Source: Flavobacteriales bacterium
GTDB lineage: Bacteria > Bacteroidota > Bacteroidia > Flavobacteriales_F > PHOS-HE28
Direction of reading: 5' to 3'
DNA: 64,000 nt
Assembly (NCBI GenBank): GCA_020635725.1
Contig: JACJZF010000008.1
Coordinates: 132,978 to 196,977, forward strand
In this document: piece after piece, positions 24,648 to 33,747 of the stretch
Position numbering within the stretch: the first letter of the stretch is position 1
Layout: every line of letters begins with the position of its first letter
Program-made: the position numbers and the translations under genes
The notes under the pieces: generated by a model
Told to the model about the DNA's origin: nothing
Database searches by the model: none
The model's input: the letters and a program-made list of their open reading frames with translations, nothing else

Positions 24648-24661
24648 CAGGTTGCCCCTTT

Positions 24662-26110
24662 TCAGCCGTGAGCCTTGGCTTTCAGGGCTTCGCGGAGGTC
24701 CGAAGGGCGCAGAAGTCCCGTTAGCGCCGAGGAGGCAAGGGCACAGACGCCGAAGGCTCCGGCAGCCATCGGGAGCGACCAGCCCAAGCGGACCATCAAG
24801 GCCCCGAGGCCGAGCAGCAAGGCCGTATGCAACGCGGCGCGCAAGAACAATCCGGGGATACCTGTGACCCGATGCAGCCGGATGGACAGCAGCACCTGCA
24901 CCAGCGCGGTCAGCCCTTGCGATACCAGTGCCGCCCAGGCGGCACCCTCCACTTGGAAGCGCGGGATCAGCACCGCATTGAGGGCGATGTTCAACAGGGC
25001 CCCGATCGCCGCCATCCAATTCAGCTGCCGGAGATTGCCGCCCGCCGTGAGCAGGGTGCCGAAGACATAGGTGGTGCACACCGCCACGAAGCTCCAGAGC
25101 AGCAGCCGCAGCACGGGCGTGGCCTCAGCCACGTGCTCGTGATAGAGCAGGCCGAGCACCTCGCTGGCATGCATGCCGCCGAACACGGCCACGGCAACGG
25201 CACCGGCCAGCACCATGCGGAAGGCCAGCCCGGCCAACGGCGAGACATTGGCGCGCTCGTGCAGCACCCGGCTGAACATGGGCAGCAGCAGGCCCGCGAC
25301 CAGGTAGCCAAGCATGTTCAGCGCCTCGAACCAACGGAAGCCCTGGTAATAGATGCCCGCCTGCAAGGCCCCATCCGGCAGCATGCGCTCGAGCATCAGC
25401 GTATCGATGCGGTAGTAGAAGGTCATGAGCAGGATCAGCAGCGCGAAGGGGAAGCTCTGCTTGAGCACCACCCAGCCGAAGGCCGGCCGCCAGCCCACGC
25501 GCACCGGTCCGCTCAGCCGCCGCACGAGCACCAGCGCGACAAGCGCGGTGATGGCGTATGCCCCCGTCTGCGCCCACACGAACCATTCGATCCGGAAGGC
25601 CGGCCCACCGCTGCGGCCCCAGAGCAGCCAGCCCACGCCTGCGATCAGCAGCACGCGGTCGAGCACGCTCAGCAGGCTATCCTGCCGGAAGCGCTGCGCG
25701 CCCTGGATATTGCTGCGCAGATAGAGGATGGTGGCCACCAGCGCCTGATTGAGCACCAGCCAGCCCAGCATGCCCAGCTGCGCCCCGCGATAGCCCAGCA
25801 CGATGCCGGTGGCCACGGTGAGCACGGCGTAAGCCAGCATCAACCCGCCCCGCATGGCCGCGATGCCGCCCAGGTACTTGCCCATGAGCGGGGTGTGCTT
25901 CGCGATGTGCCGCGTGTTGTAGTTGGTGATTCCCAGGTCCAGGACGATGTTCAGCAGGAAGCCCAGGCTGAGCAGCGCAGCGTAGGTGCCGTATGCCTCC
26001 GCCCCCACGGCGCCCTGCACCCCGGCATCGATGCCCAGGATGTAGAAGGGCTTCACCAGCAGGTTCAGCACCAGCAGCAGGGCCAGGTTGGTGAGGAAGG
26101 CGCGTTGCAT
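24662..26110 (-). CDS. Wzx-like polysaccharide flippase (MOP/oligosaccharide exporter family)
   Basis: A 482-residue protein with about 12-14 membrane segments. MQRAFLTNLALLLVLNLLVKPFYILGID, then GAEAYGTYAALLSLGFLLNIVLDLGITNYNTR, is the typical N-terminus of the polysaccharide biosynthesis/MatE-like flippase family. These proteins move undecaprenyl-linked repeat units to the periplasm, where a Wzy/Wzz system acts. The ATG at 26110 is chosen; the longer frame enters the divergent glycosyltransferase gene. It is encoded just upstream of the two wzz genes on the same strand. Confidence 0.85.
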   Translation of the reverse strand: MQRAFLTNLALLLVLNLLVKPFYILGIDAGVQGAVGAEAYGTYAALLSLGFLLNIVLDLGITNYNTRHIAKHTPLMGKYLGGIAAMRGGLMLAYAVLTVATGIVLGYRGAQLGMLGWLVLNQALVATILYLRSNIQGAQRFRQDSLLSVLDRVLLIAGVGWLLWGRSGGPAFRIEWFVWAQTGAYAITALVALVLVRRLSGPVRVGWRPAFGWVVLKQSFPFALLILLMTFYYRIDTLMLERMLPDGALQAGIYYQGFRWFEALNMLGYLVAGLLLPMFSRVLHERANVSPLAGLAFRMVLAGAVAVAVFGGMHASEVLGLLYHEHVAEATPVLRLLLWSFVAVCTTYVFGTLLTAGGNLRQLNWMAAIGALLNIALNAVLIPRFQVEGAAWAALVSQGLTALVQVLLSIRLHRVTGIPGLFLRAALHTALLLGLGALMVRLGWSLPMAAGAFGVCALASSALTGLLRPSDLREALKAKAHG

Positions 26111-26152
26111 TCGGCGCGGTGAAGATGCGGAGACTCGTTGCACCTTGCTCGC

Positions 26153-26160
26153 CACCTTTG
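26153..26160 (+). promoter_or_regulatory. -7-like element (CACCTTTG)
   Basis: CACCTTTG ends 5 bp before the ATG of the glycosyltransferase gene and resembles TAnnTTTG. The 55-bp divergent gap to the flippase gene has no other recognisable site. Confidence 0.35.
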
Positions 26161-26165
26161 CCGCG

Positions 26166-27314
26166 ATGCGCATCGCCGTCAACACCCGCCTGCTGCTGCC
26201 CGACAAGCTCGAGGGCATCGGCTGGTTCACGCACGAGACCATGCGGCGCATCGTGCGGGCGCACCCCGAGCACGAGTTCCACTTCCTCTTCGACCGCGCC
26301 TGCGACAAGCGCTTCCTCTACGCGTCCAACGTGAAGCCCGTGGTGATGCATCCGCCTACGCGGCACCCCCTGCTCTACCGCCTCTGGTTCGATTGGCTGC
26401 TGCCGCGGAAGCTGAAGGCGATCCAGGCTGATGCCTTCATCAGCCCCGACGGCTTCCTCGCCCTGCGCAGCGCGGTGCCCACGCTCGCGGTGATGCACGA
26501 CCTCAACTTCGAGCACCATCCGGAGGACCTTCCCCCGAAATACAGCGCGTACTACCGCAGCTACTTCCCCCGCTTCGCCCGGCATGCCGCCCGCCTGGCC
26601 ACCGTGAGCGAATTCAGTCGGCACGACATCGCGCAGCGCTACGAGGTGGACGAGGGCCGCATCGACGTGGTGTACAATGGCGTGGGCGAGGTCTTCGGTC
26701 CGACCGACGATGCCGCGAAGCGCGCGGCGCGGGAGCGTTTCACGCAAGGTTCGCCTTACATCATCTGCGTGGGCTCGCTGCATCCGCGCAAGAACATCGC
26801 CCGCCTGCTGCTCGCCTTCGACCAGCTGCTCGAGCGTCAGCCCAGTGACCTGAGATTGCTCGTGGTGGGCGAGCGCTTCTGGTGGGATGAGCGCATGGAG
26901 CAAGCGTGGAAGCAGCTCAAGCACCAGGACCGCGTGCTCTTCACCGGCCGTCTGGGCCAGCAGGACCTGCACCAGGCGCTGGCCGCTGCGCATGCGCTGG
27001 CCTTCACCAGCTACTTCGAGGGCTTCGGCATACCGGTGGCCGAGGCCATGCGCTGCGGCGTGCCCGTGGTGGCCGCGGAAGCCACTTGCCTGCCGGAGAT
27101 CGCGGGCGATGCCGCGCATTACTGCGACCCGTTCAGCGTGGCGGACATCAGCCGCGCGCTGGCCGATGTGTGGAATGACCCTGCCCTGTGCGAGCACTTA
27201 CGCACCGCCGGACTCAAGCGCTCCGCGCGGTACACCTGGGACAAGGCCGCGCAGGCGCTCTGGGCCAGCTTCGAACGCATGTGCGCCGATGCGGGGCTTC
27301 CGCTCACGCGTTGA
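26166..27314 (+). CDS. Glycosyltransferase family 4 (GT-B fold)
   Basis: A 382-residue cytoplasmic or peripheral glycosyltransferase. The N-terminal Rossmann-like half begins MRIAVNTRLLLPDKLEGIGWF. The C-terminal donor-binding half contains ICVGSLHPRKNIARLLLAF and the retaining-type EX7E motif in YFEGFGIPVAEAMRCGVPVVAAEATCLPEIAGDAAHYCDP. This is the GT4 pattern found in LPS and capsule mannosyl- or rhamnosyltransferases. Diverging from a Wzx-like gene, it probably builds the repeat unit of the same polysaccharide. The ATG at 26166 is the first sensible start. Sugar specificity is not readable. Confidence 0.88.
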   Translation: MRIAVNTRLLLPDKLEGIGWFTHETMRRIVRAHPEHEFHFLFDRACDKRFLYASNVKPVVMHPPTRHPLLYRLWFDWLLPRKLKAIQADAFISPDGFLALRSAVPTLAVMHDLNFEHHPEDLPPKYSAYYRSYFPRFARHAARLATVSEFSRHDIAQRYEVDEGRIDVVYNGVGEVFGPTDDAAKRAARERFTQGSPYIICVGSLHPRKNIARLLLAFDQLLERQPSDLRLLVVGERFWWDERMEQAWKQLKHQDRVLFTGRLGQQDLHQALAAAHALAFTSYFEGFGIPVAEAMRCGVPVVAAEATCLPEIAGDAAHYCDPFSVADISRALADVWNDPALCEHLRTAGLKRSARYTWDKAAQALWASFERMCADAGLPLTR

Positions 27315-27351
27315 TTCACGCTGACGAATCTCCACCTTAGCAGCACGGACC

Positions 27352-27948
27352 ATGGCGCTGGCGGCATACGAGTTACAAGGAAGGCTGGAAGCAGGCTGCG
27401 ATGAGGCAGGTCGCGGCTGCCTGGCCGGACCTGTGGTGGCGGCCGCGGTGATCCTGCCCCCGCGCGTGCGCCTGCCGGGCCTCGACGACAGCAAGAAGCT
27501 GAGCGAGGCCGCGCGGGAGGAGTTGCGGCCCTTGATCGAGGAACGAGCGCTGGCCTGGGCCGTGGCGATGGTCGATCCCGCGGAGATCGATGCCATCAAC
27601 ATCCTCAACGCCTCCTTCCGCGCCATGCACCGCGCCATCGATGCGTTGCTGCAGCGCCCGGATCACCTGCTCATCGACGGCAATCGCTTCCATGCCTACC
27701 CCGGCATCGCGCACAGCTGCCACATCAAAGGCGATGGCCGATTCCGGAGCATCGCCGCCGCGAGCGTACTGGCGAAGACACACCGCGATGCCATGATGCG
27801 CGACCTGCACCAGCATCATCCCGCGTACGGCTGGGCCATCAACAAAGGCTATCCCACGCCCGAGCACCGCGCCGCCATCGAGCTGCACGGTCCATGCGCG
27901 CATCACCGGCGCTCCTTCCGCCTCACGCGCGAGTTGCAGCTGTTCTGA
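27352..27948 (+). CDS. rnhB: Ribonuclease HII
   Basis: A 198-residue enzyme that cuts the RNA strand of RNA-DNA hybrids and removes misincorporated ribonucleotides. Conserved blocks are complete: CDEAGRGCLAGPVVAAAV (catalytic Asp and Glu), LDDSKKLSEAAREEL, LLIDGN (catalytic Asp), KGDGRFRSIAAASVLAKTHRD (catalytic Asp) and NKGYPTPEHRAAI. Length is normal. A CACCTTAG -7-like element (27333-27340) lies 11 bp upstream of the ATG. It stands between the glycosyltransferase and a large unknown exported protein. Confidence 0.95.
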   Translation: MALAAYELQGRLEAGCDEAGRGCLAGPVVAAAVILPPRVRLPGLDDSKKLSEAAREELRPLIEERALAWAVAMVDPAEIDAINILNASFRAMHRAIDALLQRPDHLLIDGNRFHAYPGIAHSCHIKGDGRFRSIAAASVLAKTHRDAMMRDLHQHHPAYGWAINKGYPTPEHRAAIELHGPCAHHRRSFRLTRELQLF

Positions 27949-28030
27949 CCGCGATTCACACGGCCTTGTGCGCAAGCGGGCCCTGATGCGGCGGGCTCTT
28001 AGGGCCGGCGCGGGCACCTTTGTCAGCCTC

Positions 28031-30571
28031 ATGCGCCGTGCACTCACCATCCTGCTCCTGCTCGCCATCGCAGGAGCAGCGGCTTGGACCTTGCTGAAGT
28101 GGAGGCCCGGCTCGATCAGCGGCACCGACCCGTGGCGCGCGGTGCCCTCCGAAGCCGTCCTCGTCATCGAGCTGCCTCGCGCGCTTTCCACCTGGGACCG
28201 GTTCGCGCACACCTCCTTGCTCTGGCGCGATTGGGAGCGCATCGGCGACGCGCATCGGCTGGCTGCCGCGCTCGCATCGCTCACGCAGCGCCTCGAGGAG
28301 GACAGCGCCGCACGCGGAGCCGTGGGCGACCCCTCCGTGCTGATCGCCCTGCTGCGCTCGGCGCATGGCGCCGATCCGATCTTCATCGCCCCGGTGGGTC
28401 GTGGGGTCAGCGGCGAGCGCATCGGTCACTTGGTCGGCGTGAGCCCTGCGCGCTCATCGAGCCTCGCGGCCGGCGGGCCCATCGCCTGCGATGCCGACAG
28501 CGCATGGGCCGGAATGACCGTGTGCCTGCGCGATGGCCTCTTGCTGGCTTCGCCCTCGGCCACGGCGATGGACGAGGCATTGCTGCAGCTCGATCGCGGC
28601 ACGCCCCTCACGTCGGACGCTCTTTTCGCACAGGCCCGTGCCACGCTCGGGCAGGCCACCGATGCCCATGTGCTCGTTCACCTGGGGCGCGCTCGGAACC
28701 TGCTCAGCACGCTCTGGGATGCTTCCACGATAGAGCGTGCCGGCCTGCCCGACGGCTGGCTGGCGCTCGACCTCTCGGCCCGCCCGGACGCGTTCCTGAT
28801 GAACGGTCTGTACATGGGCGACGACCACAGCACCTGGCTGGCAGCGGTGCAGCAGCAAGGCGCCGGCTCGTGGAATGTGGGCCGATTGCTTCCCGCCGAT
28901 GTGGTCCAATGGGAGATCCGCCATGTGGGCGATGCCGATGCGACCGCCGCGATGCTCGCCGACCTGGACGAGCGCACCCGCGCGACCGAAGTGGCTTCCA
29001 CCTGGATGCAGGGCGAACTGGGCCTGGCGCGCACCGCCGATGGCACGCAGCGCTGGCTCATCGCTGGTTGCGCTGATCCGGAATCGGCCGCGGCCGAGCT
29101 CGCAGCACCGTGCGCGCAAGCGCCATGCGATACGCTCAGCTACCGCGGCTACCGGCTCACGCGCGCGCCGCAAGGCACACCGTACGAGCAGCTCCTGGGT
29201 CGCGCCATGGAGCTGCCGCATCAGCCTTGGTGGGTGATCCTGGGCTCGCATGCCGTGCTCTGCGACGATCCGGCCGCGCTACAACGCAGCATCGATGTGT
29301 GGAATGATGGTGGCAGTCTGGCGGAGGAAGCGCGGGCGAAATCGTGGTTCCGCCGCATGAGCGATGAGGCCGGTCTCACCTGGTGGTGCGACCTGGCCCG
29401 GAGCGGCGAGCTGCTCAAAGAAGGGCTGCGCGCCGATCGGCAGGAAGGCTTCGCGCAATGGGTGAGCGTGCTTCAAGGGCTCGGTGGCTGCTCGGTTCAG
29501 CTCTCCCCCGCGGGCAACCAACGCCTTCATGTGACCATAGGCCTGCAGCATGCATCCGCGGAGGGATCGCCCTCCCCCCGCGCATCTCATGGCGCGCTGT
29601 GGAGCTGCGCCATCGGCGCGCCTGTGACGCGTCGCCCGGAACTCGTGCGCAACCATACCAACAACACCTTGGAAGCGCTGGTGCAGGACACCTTGAACCG
29701 GATCCATCTGGTAAGCGCCTCCGGCAAGCTGCTGTGGTCGCGCCCCTTGGACGGCCCGATCATGGGACCGGTGCATCAGGTGGACCGTTTCAAGAACGGG
29801 AAATTGCAGCTGCTGCTGAACACGGCGCGCACGGTGTACCTGATCGATCGCAACGGCAAGGATGTGGGCACGCCGTACAAGCTCCCCGCGTCGGCGACAG
29901 CGCCCCTCGCCGTATTCGACTACGAGGGCACACGCGATTACCGCGTGCTGGTGGGCTTGGATGATGGCCGGCTCCTCAACATGGATCTCGACTGGGCCGC
30001 CGTGCAAGGCTGGGATGCGCCGCGACTCACCGAACCGGCCCTGGCGCCCGTTCACCACCTGCGCATCGGGGGCAAGGATTACCTGTTGGTCATTGCCCAG
30101 GACGGGAGCATGCGCCTGCTCGACCGTCGCGGTCAGGAACGGCAACCCGTGAAGGCGCGGCTCGATCGGCTCAAGACCGTGCTCCATGTGCAACAAGGTC
30201 CGCAGGCCGTGGCCACCCTCGTGACCTGGGTCGATGAGGACCTCGCCGTTCGCACCACGCGGCTCTCCGGCGAAACGGAGCCGCTCAGCCAGGCACGGCC
30301 GATGGATGTGGATGCGGATGGCATACCGGAGACGATCGTGGCGGGGAACGAGCTTCCGAAAGGGGTGTGGGCGGCTTTCCCGCTCACCGCCGACAGCCTG
30401 GCCGTAGGAACCTCAGACCCGTTCACCGGTCATGCCTGGCAGCTGCAGGCCGCTCCCGGAGCCCTTCCCCTCTCGGGCCGCCTCGTCGTGGGCGACCTCA
30501 ACCTCGATGGCGCGCGCGAAGCGGTGGGCATCGACGCGAGCGGCCACCTATCAGCCCACCGCCTGCCATGA
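28031..30571 (+). CDS. Large membrane-anchored protein of unknown function with propeller-like C-terminal half
   Basis: An 846-residue protein. One N-terminal membrane segment (RRALTILLLLAIAGAAAWTLL) anchors or exports it; the ATG at 28031 is 8 bp after a CACCTTTG -7-like element. The first half (about 40-520) has features such as WRAVPSEAVLVIELP that resemble DUF3352-type proteins. The second half (about 530-846) is a run of beta motifs (NRIHLVSASGKLLWSRPL, VYLIDRNGKDVG, MRLLDRRGQE, PMDVDADGIPETIVAGNE, VGDLNLDGAREAVGIDASG) like a PQQ/VCBS beta-propeller. DVDADGIPE and DLNLDGARE look like calcium loops. No enzyme motif was seen. It lies directly upstream of trkH but has its own 76-bp gap. Confidence 0.7.
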   Translation: MRRALTILLLLAIAGAAAWTLLKWRPGSISGTDPWRAVPSEAVLVIELPRALSTWDRFAHTSLLWRDWERIGDAHRLAAALASLTQRLEEDSAARGAVGDPSVLIALLRSAHGADPIFIAPVGRGVSGERIGHLVGVSPARSSSLAAGGPIACDADSAWAGMTVCLRDGLLLASPSATAMDEALLQLDRGTPLTSDALFAQARATLGQATDAHVLVHLGRARNLLSTLWDASTIERAGLPDGWLALDLSARPDAFLMNGLYMGDDHSTWLAAVQQQGAGSWNVGRLLPADVVQWEIRHVGDADATAAMLADLDERTRATEVASTWMQGELGLARTADGTQRWLIAGCADPESAAAELAAPCAQAPCDTLSYRGYRLTRAPQGTPYEQLLGRAMELPHQPWWVILGSHAVLCDDPAALQRSIDVWNDGGSLAEEARAKSWFRRMSDEAGLTWWCDLARSGELLKEGLRADRQEGFAQWVSVLQGLGGCSVQLSPAGNQRLHVTIGLQHASAEGSPSPRASHGALWSCAIGAPVTRRPELVRNHTNNTLEALVQDTLNRIHLVSASGKLLWSRPLDGPIMGPVHQVDRFKNGKLQLLLNTARTVYLIDRNGKDVGTPYKLPASATAPLAVFDYEGTRDYRVLVGLDDGRLLNMDLDWAAVQGWDAPRLTEPALAPVHHLRIGGKDYLLVIAQDGSMRLLDRRGQERQPVKARLDRLKTVLHVQQGPQAVATLVTWVDEDLAVRTTRLSGETEPLSQARPMDVDADGIPETIVAGNELPKGVWAAFPLTADSLAVGTSDPFTGHAWQLQAAPGALPLSGRLVVGDLNLDGAREAVGIDASGHLSAHRLP

Positions 30572-30607
30572 GCAGCGCTCAGCGCCCCACGGTCCCCGCG
30601 TCACGCC

Positions 30608-30615
30608 TAGCTTTG
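30608..30615 (+). promoter_or_regulatory. -7-like element (TAGCTTTG) upstream of trkH
   Basis: TAGCTTTG matches the Bacteroidota -7 consensus TAnnTTTG at every fixed position and lies 32 bp before the trkH ATG. A -33 TTTG is not visible at the expected spacing. Confidence 0.45.
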
Positions 30616-30647
30616 GCCCTTCACCCGTGGCTTCGGCCACCGGCCCG

Positions 30648-32408
30648 ATGAAACGCGCGCTCCTCCGTACCGTCTTGCGCAAGGAAGTGGTCGGCCTGGC
30701 CCGCGTCACGGTCATCATCCTCACGGCCTTCCTGCTGCTGCTGGAGTTCGGCTACCGCAGCGATGCCAACACCTATCACCTGCTGGAGGTGCTCAGCTAC
30801 GGATTGGTGATCGCCGCCACCTTCGTCACGCTCGGCAGCCTCTTGCGCACAGGCCTGCGCGGTGAGCATATCCGGAAGGCGGAGCTCGCCTGGTTCCTTG
30901 CGGCGCTCGCCTTGATCATCGGCAAGGCCTTGTCCGCCGCCGCGATCGATGCCTTGGGTCATTGGCCCCTGCTGCTCTTCCTGCTCATCTTCTCATTCAT
31001 CGAGCTCTCCCGCCTCGAGCTCGGCCGCAACAGCACGCTCTTCAACCCGGCCCTGCTCTTCGTCACCAGCTTCCTGCTGCTCATCGCCATCGGCTCGGCG
31101 CTCTTCCTGCTGCCCAACGCCACCACGCGCCCGATCTCGTTCGTGGATGCGGTTTTCACCAGCACCAGCGCGGTCTGCGTCACCGGACTCTCCACGATCG
31201 ACATCGGCCAGGACCTCACGCCCATGGGCCAATGGGTGCTCATGCTCCTGATCCAGCTCGGCGGCTTGGGCGTGATGACCTTCACCAGCTTCTTCGCCTT
31301 CTTCTTCAAGGGCCGCACCTCCTTGGAGGAGCAGCTGCGCGTGCGCGACATCGCCAACACCACGCTGAGCGGCGCGCGCGGCTTCATCGTGCAGGTGATC
31401 GTGTTCACGGTGCTCGTGGAGCTCTTCGGTGCCGCGCTCATCTACTGGAACACCCTCGAAGCGCCTTTCGCCACCACCAGCGACCGCCTCTTCTTCGCGC
31501 TCTTCCACTCGGTCTCCTCGTTCAACAACGCGGGCTTCTCCACCCTCAGCCAGGGGCTGTACGACCCGGGCTTCCGCTTCAACTACGGGCTCATGTGGAT
31601 CGTGTCGTTGCTCTTTGTCTTCGGCGGGCTCGGCTTCGGCATCGTGTTCAACTTCAGCCGGTACGTGCGCGTGTGGGTGGTGGAGCGCGCGCGTCGAATC
31701 TTCGCGGGCATCCCCTGCCGCCGGCACCCGCGCGTGGTGAACCTGAGCACGCGCCTGGTGCTGCTCACCACCGCGCTGCTCATCGTGGCCGGCACCCTGG
31801 CGATCCTGGTGTTCGAATGGAACCACGGCCTGGCCGAGCACCCGACCTGGTGGGGACGCTTCAGCACGGCCTTCTTCACCGGGGTGACGCCGCGCACCGC
31901 GGGCTTCAACGTGATGGATACCGGCACGCTCACGGTGCCCTCGCTCATGGTGGTGCTGCTGCTCATGTACATCGGCGCCTCGCCCGGAAGCACCGGCGGC
32001 GGCATCAAGACCACCACCTTCGGCGTGGCCACGCTCAACATCTTCGCCACGGCGCGCGGCAGGCGGCGCATCGAGTTCATGGGCCGCGAGATCAGCAACC
32101 TCAGCACGCGCCGCGCCTTCGCCGCCATCGTGCTCTCGCTCATCTTCCTGGGCCTCTCGGTGAGCGTGGTGGCCTCGCTCGAAGGAGACCTCGGCCTCAT
32201 GCAGGTGGCCTTCGAGTGCTTCAGCGCCTTCAGCACCGTGGGCCTGAGCATGGGCATCACCACCGAGCTGGGCGATGCCGCGCGCATCGCGATCGTGGTG
32301 GTGATGTTCGTGGGACGCGTGAGCGCCCTGACCCTGCTGGTGGGCGTGCTGCGCCAAGTGCAGGTGAGCAAGTACCGTTACCCCAAGGAGGACATCCTCA
32401 TCAACTGA
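30648..32408 (+). CDS. trkH: TrkH/KtrB-family potassium (or sodium-potassium) uptake channel subunit
   Basis: A 586-residue protein with all four pore segments of the Trk/Ktr/HKT superfamily. The filter motifs are TSAVCVTGL (172-180), NNAGFS (near 293), RTAGFN (near 416) and FSTVGLS (near 528), each with the conserved Gly. About three extra membrane segments precede the core, longer than a minimal KtrB. It ends 6 bp before a TrkA-type regulatory gene, so the two form one uptake system controlled by nucleotide binding to the TrkA/KtrA ring. The ATG at 30648 is chosen because the earlier frame is out of character. Trk and Ktr types are not separable with confidence. Confidence 0.92.
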   Translation: MKRALLRTVLRKEVVGLARVTVIILTAFLLLLEFGYRSDANTYHLLEVLSYGLVIAATFVTLGSLLRTGLRGEHIRKAELAWFLAALALIIGKALSAAAIDALGHWPLLLFLLIFSFIELSRLELGRNSTLFNPALLFVTSFLLLIAIGSALFLLPNATTRPISFVDAVFTSTSAVCVTGLSTIDIGQDLTPMGQWVLMLLIQLGGLGVMTFTSFFAFFFKGRTSLEEQLRVRDIANTTLSGARGFIVQVIVFTVLVELFGAALIYWNTLEAPFATTSDRLFFALFHSVSSFNNAGFSTLSQGLYDPGFRFNYGLMWIVSLLFVFGGLGFGIVFNFSRYVRVWVVERARRIFAGIPCRRHPRVVNLSTRLVLLTTALLIVAGTLAILVFEWNHGLAEHPTWWGRFSTAFFTGVTPRTAGFNVMDTGTLTVPSLMVVLLLMYIGASPGSTGGGIKTTTFGVATLNIFATARGRRRIEFMGREISNLSTRRAFAAIVLSLIFLGLSVSVVASLEGDLGLMQVAFECFSAFSTVGLSMGITTELGDAARIAIVVVMFVGRVSALTLLVGVLRQVQVSKYRYPKEDILIN

Positions 32409-32414
32409 ACACGC

Positions 32415-33104
32415 ATGAAAGTCGCAGTCTTCGGCCTCGGCAACTTCGGCAAGCACCTCGCCATCAAGCTCACCGCCATGGGGCACGAGGTGCTGGCGAT
32501 CGACCACGACATGGACAAGGTGGACGCGATCAAGAGCGAGGTGAGCTACGCCGTGTGCCTGGAGAGCAACGACCCGCAGGCCATGAGCACGTTGCCGCTC
32601 AACGATGTGGACGCCGCCGTGGTGGCCATCGGCGAGCACGAGGGCGCCAACATCATGACCACCGCGCTGCTGGTGAACCTGAAGGTGAAGCGCGTGATCA
32701 GCCGCGCGATCAACCCGCTTCACGAGATGGTGCTCAATTCCATGGGCGTCACCGACATCGTGCACCCCGAGGAGAAGGCCGCCGAAGGCCTCGCCCGCAA
32801 ATTGAACTTGCGCAAGCTGGTGGACCAGTTCGAGCTGCCCGGCGGTTTCACCATCGCCGAGGTGGTGGTGCCGGACAAGTTCGTGGGCAAGCCGCTCAGC
32901 CAGATCGAGGAACTGCGCCAGCGCCAGCTCGGCCTGGTGACCGTGCTGCGCAAGGAGAGCGAGAAGAGCTTCCTCGGCCGGCGCTCCATCAAGCTCGGCG
33001 CGCTCGGCGTGATGGATCCCGACTTCGTGCCCGAGAAAGGCGACATCCTCGTGCTCTTCGGCACCAAGGAGGAGGTGGCGCGGTTCACGGGGGAGAATGA
33101 TTGA
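32415..33104 (+). CDS. trkA: TrkA/KtrA-family potassium uptake regulatory protein
   Basis: A 229-residue cytosolic gating ring protein with a single RCK unit. The RCK_N Rossmann fold begins MKVAVFGLGNFGKHLA (GxGxxG nucleotide site), with EVLAIDHDMDKVD carrying the acidic residue that binds the ribose. RCK_C follows from about residue 140 (FTIAEVVVPDKFVGKPLSQIEELRQ). One RCK unit instead of two is the KtrA form. It is co-transcribed with the channel gene (6-bp gap). After its stop comes a long simple-repeat tract. Confidence 0.92.
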   Translation: MKVAVFGLGNFGKHLAIKLTAMGHEVLAIDHDMDKVDAIKSEVSYAVCLESNDPQAMSTLPLNDVDAAVVAIGEHEGANIMTTALLVNLKVKRVISRAINPLHEMVLNSMGVTDIVHPEEKAAEGLARKLNLRKLVDQFELPGGFTIAEVVVPDKFVGKPLSQIEELRQRQLGLVTVLRKESEKSFLGRRSIKLGALGVMDPDFVPEKGDILVLFGTKEEVARFTGEND

Positions 33105-33300
33105 GGTTGAGGGTTGAGGGGTTGAGAGTTGAGGGGTTGAGAGTTGTTCCTTCGCTTCGCTCGGAATGACAGGTTGAGAGTTGAGGCGTTGAGGGTTGAG
33201 GGTTGAGGGGTTGAGGGTTGTTCCTTCGCTTCGCTCGGAATGACAAGTTGAGGGGTTGAGAGTTGAGAGTTGTTCCTTCGCTTCGCTCGGAATGACAGGT
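33105..33300. repeat. GTTGAGG/GTTGAGA heptamer tract with three copies of a dispersed 29-bp element
   Basis: The 264-bp gap after trkA is largely degenerate tandem GTTGAGG or GTTGAGA units. Embedded in it are three near-identical 29-bp elements containing CTTCGCTTCGCTCGGAATGA (33143-33171, 33217-33245, 33269-33297), spaced 74 and 52 bp apart. In reverse this element translates in part as CHSERSEGT or IPSEAKE, a string I recall from spurious proteins in many genomes. No gene is seen here. The last part up to 33368 is ordinary DNA before a GTG start. Confidence 0.85.
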
Positions 33301-33368
33301 TGAGGAAGGACCGAGGAAGACCGAGCCGCGACGGGCCCCGCTCGCCGGACAACCGATAACGGACAACC

Positions 33369-33743
33369 GTGCAACAAGTCCTACGAGATATCGCACATGC
33401 GGAAGACATCGACCAGCTGGTGCGTGCCTTCTACGAGCGCGTGCGGCCCGATCCACTGATCGGCCACTTCTTCGTGGATCTCGACTGGGACCACCACATC
33501 CCGCGCATCACCTCGTTCTGGCGCATGGTGCTGCTCGGTGATCGCACCTACCAAGGCGACCCGATGACCGCGCATATCCGGCTGGCGCAGCACCAGCCCA
33601 TGAGCCCCGCTCACTTCGAGCGATGGCTTCAGCACTGGGTGGCCAATGCCGATGCGCTGTTCGAGGGACCGCGGACCGAAGAGGCGAAATCGCGGGCGCG
33701 CTCCATCGCGGCGGTGATGGCGCACAAGGTGGGGGCGCGCTGA
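33369..33743 (+). CDS. Group III truncated haemoglobin
   Basis: A 124-residue globin of the 2-on-2 fold. The family pattern is visible: IDQLVRAFYERVRPDPLIGHFF at the B/C helices, TSFWRMVLLGDRTYQG on the E side, and MTAHIRLAQHQPMSPAHFERWLQHW on the F/G side, where the proximal haem His lies in AHIRLAQH. Group III members lack the Gly-Gly motifs of groups I and II, as here. Likely roles are oxygen or nitric oxide binding. The start is GTG at 33369. It converges with the glucosaminidase gene (4-bp gap). Confidence 0.88.
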   Translation: MQQVLRDIAHAEDIDQLVRAFYERVRPDPLIGHFFVDLDWDHHIPRITSFWRMVLLGDRTYQGDPMTAHIRLAQHQPMSPAHFERWLQHWVANADALFEGPRTEEAKSRARSIAAVMAHKVGAR

Positions 33744-33747
33744 TTGG

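Noticed and set aside
33105..33300. CRISPR-like array
   Set aside because: Only three copies of the 29-bp unit, unequal spacing (74 and 52 bp), and the intervening DNA is itself made of simple heptamers; no cas genes nearby.
30993..33377. A 794-codon open frame on the minus strand opposite the trkH-trkA genes
   Set aside because: It is His/Glu/Ala-rich, has no domain motifs, and runs opposite two clear genes; GC-rich codon bias makes such antisense frames common.
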